A stretch of 64,000 nucleotides of DNA from Cryptomeria japonica (Eukaryota; Streptophyta; Pinopsida; Cupressales; Cupressaceae): the NCBI RefSeq assembly GCF_030272615.1, contig NC_081406.1:260637386-260701385 (forward strand). Direction: 5' to 3'. Below, piece by piece: positions 23,838 through 35,876 of the stretch (position 1 is the stretch's first letter; each line of letters opens with the position of its first letter). The notes below the pieces were generated by a model. The model was not told where the DNA came from, did not search any database, and saw nothing but the letters and a program-made list of their open reading frames with translations. The position numbers and the translations under genes were made by a program.

Positions 23838-24240
23838 GTTGGGACACCCTTGGCTCAATTCCATGAAAGATATATACATTTTACTATTCATAAAATCTTG
23901 GCGTTCTCTCACAATGGGTGAGTCACAATGATCAATCATAGTTTTCTTCAACTCTTAGCCAATCATGGAAACATCACCCTTGAATTATTTTGGCCTCAAA
24001 AACCTTAACTTTTTAAACCTCATCAAGATATCTTTTTTCTTTCCTATCAAAATTGTAAAACCAATAGGATATCAGCCTTTAGTAAACCTTTGAGGTCCAC
24101 TTCAACTACTCTTCCTAATGATTCTTTATCTATGGATATGGAAATAAGTGTTCTTGTCTCACATCCTAGACCTAGACTTCTTCGCAATCCTTTTATTCCT
24201 CCTATATATGTTGCGATTCCACTTCCCTAATTTTATAAAG
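23838..24240 (+). pseudogene. Old Ty3/gypsy polyprotein, continuation of protease region
   Basis: Right after the duplicated GTTGG the text continues the retropepsin frame broken at 7992. The PW of the LGxPW-like motif and the following NSMKDIY are encoded here. Beyond about 23930 stops and shifts accumulate. This confirms that the element at 7993-23837 landed inside an older gypsy pol. Confidence 0.55.
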
Positions 24241-24867
24241 GACAAAGAGAGTAACTCCCAACATCTTGTATCTCTCAACCTAGTGTAGTTTCTTCTATTC
24301 CTTTTTCAATTCATAGTATAAAGGAAGGAAAGAAACCAATGTTGAGTGATCCCTAACCTTCTTCCATATGAGCTTCAAGTTGTAATAAAAAAATCATGTA
24401 GTGAAAGAGAACATCGATGAAGATGTCATGTCGAGTCTCATGATCTTGCTTCTCAAAATATTCTTGTTGTCATGAAGGATTGCACTCGCGATGCTAAACT
24501 TAAAGCTCAACAATCCTGTGAAACATGGAAACACCTTCGAGCCTGTGGGTTGCTCAAAGTGAAGGTGAATCTCTAGATTATAGGTCAGCTTCTTGTATTA
24601 TGAATCTCCTACAAACTAATTTTTGTTGAGAAAAAGGTTAGAAGGAATACTGAAATTAAACCTATCCTATGAGGTGATGTACCAAACATTATTTCTGAGA
24701 CCTGCAACCTGCTTAACTCACAAAATCCTTCATCTAGTAGAATTCAATCACCCACAACTCAACTAAACATGTGATGCATCAATATTTCATAGAAAGGATT
24801 GAATTTAGAGTTTTCCTGAAGGAAAACAATTTATTTTCACAACTACAAACTACTAAAATCAGCTAGC
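24241..24867. other. Decayed sequence, no gene seen
   Basis: Probably more of the old gypsy element, but I cannot recognise a pol motif. The region ends abruptly at the satellite. Confidence 0.4.
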
Positions 24868-27110
24868 ACCATATGGTGTTGTTAGGGGTCATATGGTGTC
24901 CTAAGGGATCATGGGACACCATATGACTCCTAAGGACAACATATAACCCCTTATGAAATCATATTGGGTCTTTATGGGTCCTATGGTGTCCTAAGGGGTC
25001 ATATTGTGTCCTACGACACCTTAGGACACCATATGACCCCTTACGACACCAAATTGTGTCGTCATGGGTCATATTGTATCCTAAGGGGTCATATTGTGTC
25101 ATATGACCCCTTTAAGACACCATATGACCCCTTAGGACACAATATGACCCTTTACGACTCTATATGGTGTCGTTGTGGGTAATATGACACCATATGGTGT
25201 TGTTAGGGGTCATATGGTGTCCTAAGGGGTCATGGGACACCATATGACCCCTAAGGACAACATATGATCCCTTATGACACCATATTGGGTTGTTATGGGT
25301 CCTATGGTGTCCTAAGGGGTCATATTGTGTCCTAAAACCCCTTAGGACACTATATGACCCCTTACAACACTAAATTGTGTCATTATGGGTCATATTGTGT
25401 CCTAAGGGGTCATATTGTGTCATATGACCCATTTAAGACACCATATGACCCCTTAGGACACAATATGACCCTTTATGACTCTATACGTTGTCGTTATGGG
25501 TCATATGACCCCTAAGGACAACATATGACCCCTTATGACACCATATTGGGTCGTTATGGGTCCTATGGTGTCCTAATGGGTCATATTGTTTCCTATGACA
25601 CCTTAGAACACCATATAACCCCTTAAGACACCAAATTGTGTCATTATGGGTCATATTGTGTCCTAAGGGGTCATATTATATCATATGACCCCTTTAAGAC
25701 ACCATATGACTCCTTAGGACACAATATGACCCTTTACAACTTTATGCGATGTTGTTATGGGTCATATGACCCCTTATGACACCATATGGTGTCGTTAGGG
25801 GTCATATGGTGTCTTAAGGGGTCATGGATCACCATATGACCCTAAGGATAACATATGACCCCTTATGACACCATATTGGGTCGTTATGGGTCCTATGGTG
25901 TCCTAAGGGGTCATATTGTGTCCTACGACCTGTTAGGACACCATATAAGACACCAAATTGTGTTGTTATGGGTCATATTGTGTCCTAAGGTGTCATATTT
26001 TGTCATATGACCCCGTTAAGACACCATATGACCCCTTAAGACACAATATGACACTTTATGACTCTATACGATGTCGTTATGGGTCATATGACCCATTATG
26101 ACACCATATGGTGTCGATAGGGGTCATATGGTGTCCTAAGGGGTCATGGGACACCATATGACCCATTAGGGCACTATATTGGGTCGTTATGGGTCGTATG
26201 GTGCCCTAAGGGGTCATATTGTGTCCTACGACCCCTTAGGACACCATATGACCCCTTACGACTCCAAATTGTGTTGTTATGGGTCATATTGTGTCCTAAG
26301 GGGTCATATTGTGTCATATGACCCCTTTAAGACACCATATGACCCATTAGGACAAAATATGACCCTTTACGACTCTATATGGTTTCAGTATGGATCATAT
26401 GACCTCTTATGACACCATATGGTGTCGTTAGGGGTCATATGGTGTCCTAAGGGGTCATGGTAGACCATATGACCCCTTATGACACCATATTGGGTCATTA
26501 TGGGTCCTATGGTGTCCTAAGGGGTCATATTATGTCCTACCATCCCTTAGGACACCATATGACCCCTTACGACACCAAATTATGTCGTCATGGGTCATAT
26601 TATGTCCTAAGGGGTCATATTGTGTCATATGACCCCTTTAAGACACCATAACCCCTTAGGACACTATATGACCCTTTACAACTCTATATGGTGTCGTTAT
26701 GGGTCATATGATCCCTTATGACACCATATGGTTTCGTTAGGGGTTATATGGTATCCTATGACCCCTTAGGACACCATATGACCCATTACAACACCAAATT
26801 TTATCGTCATGCGTCATATTGTGTCCTAAGGGGTCATATTATGTCATATGACCCCTTCAAGACACCATATGAGCCCTTAGGACATAATATGACCCTTTGC
26901 GACTCTATACGGTGTCATTATGGGTCATATGATCCCTAATGAAACCATATGGTGTTGTTAGGGGTCATATGGTGTCCTAAGGGGTAATGGGACACCATAT
27001 GAACCCTAAGGACAATATATGACCCCTTATGACACCATATTGGATCGTTATGGGTCCTATGGTGTCCTAAGGGGTCATATTGTGTCCTACAACCCCTTAG
27101 GACACCATAA
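24868..27110. repeat. Palindromic satellite, about 310-320-bp higher-order unit
   Basis: The block is built from GGTGTCCTAAGGGGTCATAT and its reverse complement, in alternating orientation with variants. A higher-order unit beginning ATATGGTGT(C/T)GTTAGGGG recurs at 24871, 25192, 25784, 26106, 26417, 26726 and 26947. The steps are 321, 592 (two shorter units), 322, 311, 309 and 221 bp. The plus-strand frames found here merely translate the repeat. Confidence 0.92.
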
Positions 27111-27292
27111 TCTCTCTCTCTCTCTCTCTCCCCCCTCTCCCCTAATCCCTCTCTCTCTCCATTTCCCCTAATCTCTCTCTCTCCCTCTCCCCTAATCTCT
27201 CTCCCCCTGCCCCCTTCCCCCTCTCTCCTCTAGTCTCTCTCTCTCTCCCCTCTCCCCTAATCTTTCTCTTTCTCCCCCCCCCTCCCCCCCCC

Positions 27293-27324
<32 letters not shown>

Positions 27325-27405
27325 CCCCTTTTCTCCTAATCTCCCTCTCCCTCTCCCCTAATCTCTCTCTCTCCCTCTCCCCTAATCTCTCTCTCTCTAA
27401 AATAT
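27111..27405. repeat. CT-rich simple repeat with a (TA)n core
   Basis: Runs of CTCTCTCT alternate with CCCCTAAT. A (TA)n run sits near 27310. The block abuts the end of the palindromic satellite. Confidence 0.9.
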
Positions 27406-27410
27406 TAGTG

Positions 27411-27600
27411 AAATCGGATATCCGATTTCTACCACTATCATTAATGTGGCAACAGTAAAAAAAGGCGGCAATTGGAATAATTTTTGGGACAATAAATTTA
27501 TACATTAAAATCGGATATCCAATCAAATCCAATATCCGATATAATCAGATATCTGATCAAATCCAATATCTGATATAATCAGATATCCATTTTTTGTCAA
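27411..27600. repeat. Cluster of GGATATC-type palindromes
   Basis: AATCGGATATCCGATTT is a perfect palindrome near 27414. Variants ATCGGATATCC, CAGATATCTGATC and CAGATATCC follow near 27511, 27545 and 27578. The words recur near 43865 and 43952 (TCGGATATTAG, TCGGATATCAG). Confidence 0.6.
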
Positions 27601-27784
27601 TAAAAAAGAGCCTTGTGCACCATTTTGTGGATTCCAACGACCCACTTTCTTCACATTCTGTTTGTCAACAACCATGGGTTTTCAGACAAATTGAGACAAA
27701 GTTATGCTTTTGAGAGATTCTTAAAGTCAAATATTACATTGTCAATCATTTAGGAGCATCTTTGTGGAGATAATTGGGGTGTAG

Positions 27785-28244
27785 TAGTCGTCGGAAGTCT
27801 AAACGCAAAAGAAAACTTTCAAGTGACCAAATTGAAGTGTATAGAGAAAGAGATAGAAAAGGTCATAGGAGGAGAAGACAAGGTATGTTAAATATTGCTA
27901 ATGTTACTTCAAGTGAAAAGGAAATTGAATTGGAAAATGTTGAACAAGTTATTGAAAATGAAAATGTAGATTTTGAAAGTGAAAATGTTGAACATGTTGA
28001 AAATGTTGAAAGTGATAATGAAAATGCTCAACATGACGTGAGAATGGAAAGTGAAAATTTGGGAGTTGACAATGAAGGTGTCCATAATTTTGGTGTAAAT
28101 ATAAACTTTCTTGACATTGGAGATGAAGATGTAGAAAATTTTGACATAGGAGGTGAACATATGGAAAATTTTGATATTGGAGGTGAAAATATGAAAAACT
28201 TTGACATTGAAGGTGGACTTGCTAACCAAGTGAACAATATGTAA
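27785..28244 (+). CDS. Acidic repeat protein exon, function unknown
   Basis: An open frame of about 150 codons begins after GGTGTAG at 27784, which resembles a 3' splice site; there is no ATG at its start, and a TAA precedes it in frame. The N-terminal third is strongly basic (RRKSKRKRKL, GHRRRRQG) and could be a nuclear-localisation signal. The rest is acidic and repetitive: ENVE and ENVD words, then three copies of ENFDIGGE-like units. It ends in TAA at 28242. A second frame (KIPNPRPSRTPKWLLEI) continues from about 28245 to 28392, suggesting another exon or a frameshift. No known domain is recognised; it could be the first gene of a DNA transposon. Confidence 0.4.
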
Positions 28245-28392
28245 CATCTAATTACTTCAGAAATGAAGACCCTCTCATGGATGAAAGAAAAATTCCAAAT
28301 CCAAGACCTTCAAGAACCCCAAAATGGTTACTTGAAATTGATGAGAACATTATTGTGAATCTTGAAGGCAAGAGGTCAACAAGAACTGTTTG

Positions 28393-28812
28393 ATTGTGGG
28401 CTACACAACTTTTTGACACAAATTTTAGTAATAAGACATTGACCAAGCAATGCCAACTTTTTGTTCAATTGTAGGTATTGTTGTATGTAAGATTTTCTCT
28501 TACGACATGAGGATGTCTAATGCAGATGAAGTGGGATGTTGTATTTGTATATGTATGTGAATTGATTTAACTTTTTTATGATGATATACGATGTCCATGA
28601 GCAAACTGGTTTAGTTATATTGATGATATACAATGTATCTGCACATGAGTACATTGGTGTAGTCTTATTGATAATGATGAAAAATCATGTTTGCATATTC
28701 GTTCATGGATGTCACATGCAAGTGTAATGGTAATTATGTGTATACAATACATGGAAATATTGATGATCATTATGTGTCTACAGTGTAATGCTTGTTTATC
28801 TAGATTTTTTCA
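28393..28812. other. No gene seen
   Basis: AT-rich DNA with recurring GATGATATAC and TTGATGAT words between the acidic frame and the satellite. Confidence 0.5.
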
Positions 28813-31800
28813 TTGAATGAGATTGACAGATTTTTCGCCAACTAAAAAAATGTTGTCCTAATAAAACCGTAGGGAAAATTGAAAAATTGAGATAGGCTTT
28901 TGTAGGGACCCCTCTCATGGCCCCGTAGGTTCAAACAGATCGTTTGCAGGTGCCATGGATTCTAAGTTAGGGCCCATCAAAGTTTGACATTTTTTAGCAC
29001 TTAGGGTGCTCAAGGGATGGCATCGGTAGGGTATGAACCCAAGCGTTCGACCGAGTGGGGGTAGGAGCATGCATAGGGTAATGATTCCTAACTAGACATG
29101 TCAAAACTGACGGTTTGTTATCACAACAAGAAGAATGATAAATTGGCCATGTGACAACATTTGATTAAATGAGACTGACGATTTTTTCGCCAACTGAAAA
29201 AATGCTGCCCTAATAAAACCGTAGAAAAACTTGAAAAAGAAAGATAGGATTTTGTAGGGACCCCTCTCGTGGCCCGGTAGGTTCAAATGGATTGTTCATA
29301 GGTGCCATGGATTCTAAGTTAGGGCTCGTCAAAGTTTGAAAATTTTTAGCACTTAGGGTGCTCAAGGGACAACATCGGTAGGGTATGACCCCGAGCGTTC
29401 GACCGAGTGGGGGGGAGGGGAAATAGGATCATGCATAGGGTAATAGTGCCTAAATGGACATGTCAAAACTGATGGTTCGTTATCACGACAAGAAGAACGA
29501 GAAATTGGCCACGTGACATTCGATTGAATGAGACTGACGATTTTTTCGCCAACTGAAAAAATGATGCCCTAATAAAACCATAGGGAAAATTGAAAACCCA
29601 AGATAGGGTTTTGTAGGGACCCCTCTCATGGCCCCGTAGGTTCAAAAATAGATCATTTTTAGGTACCATGGATTCCAAGTTAGGGCCCGTCAAAGTTTGA
29701 CATTTTTTAGCACTTAGGGTGCTCAAGGGATGACACTAGTAGGGTATGATCTCGAGCGTTCGACCGAGGGGGGGGGGGAAATAGGAGAATGCATAGGGTA
29801 ATAATGCCTAAATGGACATTTCAAAACTGATGGTTCGTTATCACGACATGAAGAATGAGAAATTGGCCATGCGACAACATTCGATTGAATGAGACTGACA
29901 ATTTTTTTCCCAACTGAAAAAATGTTGCCCTAATAAAACCGTAGGGAAACTTGAAAAAACAAGATAGGATTTTGTAGGGACCCCTCTCATGACCTCGTAG
30001 GTTCAAACGGATTGTTTGCAGGTGCCATGGATTATGAGTTAGGGCCCATCAAAGTTTGACAATTTTTAGCACTTAGGGTGCTCAAGGGACGATGCCGGTA
30101 GGTATGACCCCGAGCGTTCGACTGAGTGGAGGGGGAAAAATAGGAGAATGAATAGGGTAATAATGCCTAACTGGACATGTCATAACTGACAGTTCATTAT
30201 CACGACAAGCAGAATGAGAAATTGGCCACACGACAACATTCGATTGAATGAGACTGACGATTTTTTCGCCAACTGAAAAAATGCTGCCCTAATAAAACCG
30301 TAGAAAAACTTGAAAAAGAAAGATAGGATTTTGTAGGGACCCCTCTCGTGGCCCGGTAGGTTCAAATGGATTGTTCGTAGGTGCCATGGATTCTAAGTTA
30401 GGGCTCGTCAAAGTTTGAAAATTTTTAGCACTTAGGGTGCTCAAGGGACAACATCGGTAGGGTATGACCCCGAGCGTTCGACCGAGTGGGGGGGAGGGGA
30501 AATAGGATCATGCATAGGGTAATAGTGCCTAAATGGACATGTCAAAACTGATGGTTCGTTATCACGACAAGAAGAACGAGAAATTGGCCACGTGACATTC
30601 GATTGAATGAGACTGACGATTTTTTCGCCAACTAAAAAAATGATGCCCTAATAAAACCATAGGGAAAATTGAAAACCCAAGATAGGGTTTTGTAGGGACC
30701 CCTCTCATGGCCCCGTAGGTTCAAAAATAGATCATTTTTAGGTACCATGGATTCCAAGTTAGGGCCCGTCAAAGTTTGACATTTTTTAGCACTTAGGGTG
30801 CTCAAGGGACGACACTAGTAGGGTATGATCTCGAGCGTTCGACCGAGGGGGGGGGGGGAAATAGGAGAATGCATAGGGTAATAATGCCTAAATGGACATT
30901 TCAAAACCGATGGTTCATTATCACGACAAGAAGAATGAGAAATTGGCCATGCGACAACATTCAATTGAATGAGACTGACAATTTTTTTCCCAACTGAAAA
31001 AATGTTGCCCTAATAAAACCGTAGGGAAACTTGAAAAAACAAGATAGGATTTTGTAGGGACCCCTCTCATGAGCTCGTAGGTTCAAATGGATTGTTTGCA
31101 GGTGCCACGGATTATGAGTTAGGGCCCATCAAAGTTTGACAATTTTTAGCACTTAGGGTGCTCAAGGGACGATGCCGGTAGGTATGACCCCGAGTGTTCG
31201 ACCGAGTGGAGGGGGAAAAATAGGAGAATGAATAGGGTAATAATGCCTAACTGGACATGTCATAACTGACAGTTCGTTATCACGACAAGCAGAATGAGAA
31301 ATTGGCCACACGACAACATTCGATTGAATGAGACTGACAATTTTTTCGCCAACTGAAAAAATGCTGCCCTAATAAAACCATAGAAAAACTTGAAAAAGAA
31401 AGATAGGATTTTGTAGGGACCCCTCTCGTGGCCCGGTAGGTTCAAATGGATTGTTCATAGGTGCCATGGATTCTAAGTTAGGGCTCATCAAAGTTTGAAA
31501 AATTTTAGCACTTAGGGTGCTCAAGGGACAACATCGGTAGGGTATGACCCCGAGCGTTCGACCGAGTGGGGGGGAGGGGAAATAGGATCATGCATAGTTT
31601 AATAGTGCCTAAATGGACATGTCAAAACTGATGGTTCGTTATCACGACAAGAAGAACGAGAAATTGGCCACGTGACATTCGATTGAATGAGACTGACGAT
31701 TTTTTCGCCAACTGAAAAAATGATGCCCTAATAAAACCATAGGGAAAATTGAAAACCCAAGATAGGGTTTTGTAGGGACCCCTCTCATGGCCCCGTAGGT

Positions 31801-33479
31801 TCAAAAATAGATCATTTTTAGGTACCATGGATTCCAAGTTAGGGCCCGTCAAAGTTTGACATTTTTTAGCACTTAGGGTGCTCAAGGGACGACACTAGTA
31901 GGGTATGATCTCGAGCGTTCGACCGAGGGGGGGGGGGGAAATAGGAGAATGCATAGGGTAATAATGCCTAAATGGACATTTCAAAACTGATGGTTCGTTA
32001 TCACGACAAGAAGAATGAGAAATTGTCCATGCGACAACATTCGATTGAATGAGACTGACAATTTTTTTCCCAACTGAAAAAATGTTGCCATAATAAAACC
32101 GTAGGGAAACTTGAAAAAACAAGATAGGATTTTGTAGGGACCCCTCTCATGACCTCGTAGGTTCAAACGGATTGTTTGCAGGTGCCATGGATTATGAGTT
32201 AGGGCCCATCAAAGTTTGACAATTTTTAGCACTTAGGGTGCTCAAGGGACGATGCCGGTAGGTATGACCCCGAGCGTTCGACCGAGTGGAGGGGGAAAAA
32301 TAGGAGAATGAATAGGGTAATAATGCCTAACTAGACATGTCATAACTGACAGTTCGTTATCACGATAAGCAGAATGAGAAATTGGCCACACGACAACATT
32401 CGATTGAATGAGACTGACGATTTTTTCGCCAACTGAAAAAATGCTGCCCTAATAAAACCGTAGAAAAACTTGAAAAAGAAAGATAGGATTTTGTAGGGAC
32501 CCCTCTCGTGGCCCGGTAGGTTCAAATGGATTGTTCGTAGGTGCCATGGATTCTAAGTTAGGGTTCGTCAAAGTTTGAAAATTTTTAGCACTTAGGGTGC
32601 TCAAGGGACGACGTCGGTAGGGTATGACCCCGAGCGTTCGACCGAGTGGGGAGGGAAAAATAGGAGCATGCATAGGGTAATAATGCCTAAGTAGACATAT
32701 TGGAACCGACGGATCGTTATCACGATGAGCAGAATGAGAAATTGGCCATGCGACAACATTCGATTGAATGAGACTAACGATTTTTTCGCCAACTGAAAAA
32801 ATGTTTCCCTAATAAAACTGTAAGGGAAATTGAAAAACTGAGATAGGATTTTGTAGGGACCCCTCTCATGGCCTCATAGGTTCAAATAGATCATTTGCAG
32901 GTGTCATGAATTCCGAGTTAGGGCCCATCAAAGTTTGACAATTTTTAGCACTTAAGTTGCTCAAGGGACGACGCTAGTAGGGTATGACCCCGAGCATTTG
33001 ACAAAGTGGGGGGGGGGGGGAATAGTAGCATGCATAGGTTAATAATTCCTAACTGGACATGTAAAAATAGATGGTTCGTTATCACAACGAGCAGAACGAG
33101 AAATTGGCAACGCGACAATATTTGATTGAATGAGACTGACGATTTTTTCGCCAACTGAAAAAATGCTGCCCTAATAAAACCGTAGGGAAACTTGAAAAAC
33201 CAAGATAGGATTTTTTAGGGACCCTTGTCATGGCCCTGTAGGTTCAAACAGATCATTCGTAGGTTCCATGAATTCCGAGTTAGGGCCCGTCAAAGTTTGA
33301 CAATTTTTAGCACTCAGGGTGCTCAAGGGATGACGTCGATAGGGTATCACCCCAAGCATTCGTCCGAGTGGGGCGGTGGGGGGAATAGGAGAATGCATAG
33401 GGTAATAATGCCTAACTGGACATGTCAGAAGTGATGGTTCATTATCACGACGAGCAGAACAAGAAATTGGCCACATGAC
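28813..33479. repeat. 360-bp satellite array with 1,080-bp higher-order repeat
   Basis: Thirteen monomers of about 360 bp (first one 343 bp) are recognised by CGATTTTTTCGCCAACTG, CTTAGGGTGCTCAAGGG and CGTTCGACCGAGTGGGG. Distinctive versions recur every third monomer: marks at 29101, 30180, 31260 and 32340 are 1,079-1,080 bp apart, and so are 29821, 30901 and 31981. The trimers are nearly identical while neighbouring monomers differ clearly, so trimers were amplified recently. Minus-strand frames of 61 codons arise in many monomers but start with TTG and are a by-product. The array continues at 41038-41345 after a retroelement insertion. Confidence 0.95.
33474..33479. repeat. Target-site duplication, left copy
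   Basis: CATGAC here and CGTGAC at 41038-41043 flank the element. In intact monomers this six-base site occurs once between GGCCA and AACATTCG, so its presence on both sides is a true duplication. The single difference is a G-to-A change at a CG. Confidence 0.75.
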
Positions 33480-34648
33480 TGTTGGAATAATGATATATTT
33501 GTCATTAGTGAATAACACTTAGTGAAAACACTTATTCGATTTTGAATTCTTACCGAGCTCATCACTCAGTCCACAGCCTATATCGAGCATTCGGTAAAGC
33601 TCACCGATTAAACAGTTCAAACCGAGCAGTAAGACTATTACCGAGCATATGAGACAAACAGCAGTAACCAAGAAGTCAGTTCTTACCGAGTTACCAGTGG
33701 TTACCGAGTGACACTATATCTACCGAGTCACCACAGCTACCGAGTTCCAAGCTACACTTCGGGACTAGTATGGACCGAGCTTCTACTCTTACCGAGAGCA
33801 TGACGATGCCGAGTACTGTAGTGGACGCCGTGTATCAGAAGATCACCGAGCCAGCTTGAGGAACCGAGTATCTACCGACTCAGTAATATTTTGTTCACCT
33901 ATGTAAGGCCGACTTAAGAATGAGTTTATGTTATTAATTTGTATGAGGCCGACTTTATGAAATGTAAATGTAATTATGGACGGTATATATATGTGATGTA
34001 TTATACCATCTGTAATCTGTAATGTGAAAAATGTAAGATGTATGAATATGCGAAATTAGAAAGAGCAGAGCAGAAACTGCATTAAGGCAGCAGATCAGAA
34101 CATTTTCGCAGAGTCAGTAAAGGAGCAGAATCGACATATCTATCTCAGAAGGAGATCAATACTCAAAAGATCTTATCAGCAATAAAGTTGTAAGTCAAGA
34201 TCTACTGTTTCATCCTAACAGTTGAATCAGTTTGTAAATCCTTTTACCGGGTAGACTTAACAGTCTTTTGTAAATCTCTTAACCGAGTGCATACTTCATT
34301 GTATGTTTGTAAATCCTCTAACAAGGTGGACCTAGCAGTCCAAATTTGCTTCTAACAGGGCAGATCATCAGAAGTGATCATTGTAAGCCTTAACCGGCCA
34401 ACTTTTACTGCAGTACCAAAGTTTTGTGGGTACCATCCCCACCCCAGTTTTACTTTCTATTTGGAAGGTTTCTGGGTCACCAAATCTTTGTGTTAAGTGT
34501 TGTGAATGATTATACTTTCATGCATACAGTAGATTAAATGAATGAATGGTTTAATATATGCAAGTGCAGAAATGAATTAAAAGTTTTAAGTGTTACTGAT
34601 TCACCCCTCCCCTCTCAGTAACTTGGTTAGTCCTGAATATTTTCAACA
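33480..34648 (+). repeat. 5' LTR of the Copia-type element
   Basis: The first 400 bp carry about fifteen ACCGAG words, mostly TACCGAG. The end contains CACCCCTCCCCTCTCAGTAA before the terminal CAACA. Differences from the 3' LTR, seen by eye: near 33571, 33583, 33669 and 33980. Confidence 0.93.
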
Positions 34649-34650
34649 AT

Positions 34651-34662
34651 TGGTATCAGAGC
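34651..34662 (+). promoter_or_regulatory. Primer binding site, initiator-Met tRNA type
   Basis: TGGTATCAGAGC begins two bases after the LTR end, the usual Copia primer site complementary to the 3' end of initiator methionine tRNA. Confidence 0.92.
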
Positions 34663-34712
34663 ATTGTGGTTCTCAGAGTAAAAGTTTGACAGCTTGAGAA
34701 AAGATCAAGACA

Positions 34713-35876
34713 ATGGAGATATTCAGACTTGACAAAGCTATTGAGAATGAAAAGCTAGATCTGGAAATGGCCATAGCACAACTCAAAGAAGCAAGAGAAC
34801 ATCTTTCCCAATCCCTAAAAAGAAGAAAGGAACTAGCAAAAGAAATAAATGATCATGAGTATGTTGAAACAAAAATTGAAGATCTCTTTCCTACAAGTAG
34901 TTCAAATGAAGTAGATGAAGCAAACAATGCAATCAAAGAACTCCTAGAAAAGAATGGATTACTGCAAAAAGAAGTAAGGATGCTAAGAAGAGAACAGGAA
35001 TTTCAGTCTGCAAGATTTTGTGAAATCCTGGAACAAAGGAATAAAATGCAAAATGAAATAGAAGGAAGAAGCAATGAAATTGTACAGCATGAAGATCTCA
35101 CCGAGCAACTCTCCAATGCAAATGAAGAGATCAGAATTCTCAAAGAACAGAATGAAAGTTTGAAAAATGAGCTAGATATTCAAAAGCAAGCAAATGAAAG
35201 GATGATGAAAACTCAAACAGACTTGGATCAATTAAATGAGCAAAATCTTCACAAACAAAAGGATAAAGCTGGTCTTGGTTACAATGAAGAAGGTGAATCT
35301 TCCGAGCAAGGTAGCCGAAGAAATCAAAGACCTACATGCAATTACTATGGTAAGACAGGTCACACATCAAACAAATGTTGGAGCAATGGAAAGACAAGAT
35401 TCAAAGGCAAATGCTACAACTGTAATCAGCATGGTCACAAGGCTAGTGAATGCAAGGAGAAACCAAAATTTGAAGGCAAATGTCACAAATGCAAGAAACA
35501 AGGTCACAAAGCACCAGAATGTAGAACAAAGATATTCACTCCAGCAGAACAAATTGTCAAAGCAATATTTGGTTGGGATTACAATACCTGGTGCAGATGT
35601 CATTATTGTGGAGAATATGGACACATTGGGTTGAATTGTACAAGGCATCATCTAAGGAAGAAAGATACAACCATAAGATGTTATACATGCACTGAACTCG
35701 GACATATAGCCAAGAACTGCATGAACACAAAGAAGGTTGAAGATGAAAAGAAAGCTAAAGCTGACAACATTCGGAAACAGATGAGACAGCAGTGGGTTCC
35801 TAAATCTACCAAGCAGGATAAATCAAGCAATGGTCCTGTCACTCAAGAATTGGGTGACCCCACCATTACAAATTAG
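34713..35876 (+). CDS. ORF1: coiled-coil protein with five CCHC zinc knuckles (gag-like)
   Basis: The frame has 387 codons from a good ATG, 62 bp after the primer site, to TAG. Residues 1-180 are heptad-rich and charged, predicted coiled coil (LEKNGLLQKEVRMLRRE, ILKEQNESLKNELD). Residues about 205-350 hold five zinc knuckles of the CX2CX4HX4C type: CNYYGKTGHTSNKC (second Cys replaced by Tyr), CYNCNQHGHKASEC, CHKCKKQGHKAPEC, CHYCGEYGHIGLNC and CYTCTELGHIAKNC. Knuckles of this type bind RNA in Gag. The usual Copia Gag N-terminal domain (UBN2 type) is not seen; the coiled coil may provide multimerisation instead. It probably packages the element's RNA, by itself or with the Gag of a helper. The frame is intact. 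Confidence 0.85.
   Translation: MEIFRLDKAIENEKLDLEMAIAQLKEAREHLSQSLKRRKELAKEINDHEYVETKIEDLFPTSSSNEVDEANNAIKELLEKNGLLQKEVRMLRREQEFQSARFCEILEQRNKMQNEIEGRSNEIVQHEDLTEQLSNANEEIRILKEQNESLKNELDIQKQANERMMKTQTDLDQLNEQNLHKQKDKAGLGYNEEGESSEQGSRRNQRPTCNYYGKTGHTSNKCWSNGKTRFKGKCYNCNQHGHKASECKEKPKFEGKCHKCKKQGHKAPECRTKIFTPAEQIVKAIFGWDYNTWCRCHYCGEYGHIGLNCTRHHLRKKDTTIRCYTCTELGHIAKNCMNTKKVEDEKKAKADNIRKQMRQQWVPKSTKQDKSSNGPVTQELGDPTITN

Noticed and set aside
24868-27110. Possible CRISPR array
   Set aside because: There are no unique spacers; the whole block is made of one word and its complement, in a eukaryotic context.
29101-32525. Repeated 61-codon minus frames in the 360-bp satellite
   Set aside because: They start with TTG, exist only because the monomer happens to be open in that phase, and change length with single substitutions. 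Other monomers lack them.
35236-35651. Other frames across the zinc-knuckle region
   Set aside because: They are shadows of ORF1, which is supported by five CCHC motifs in its own frame.
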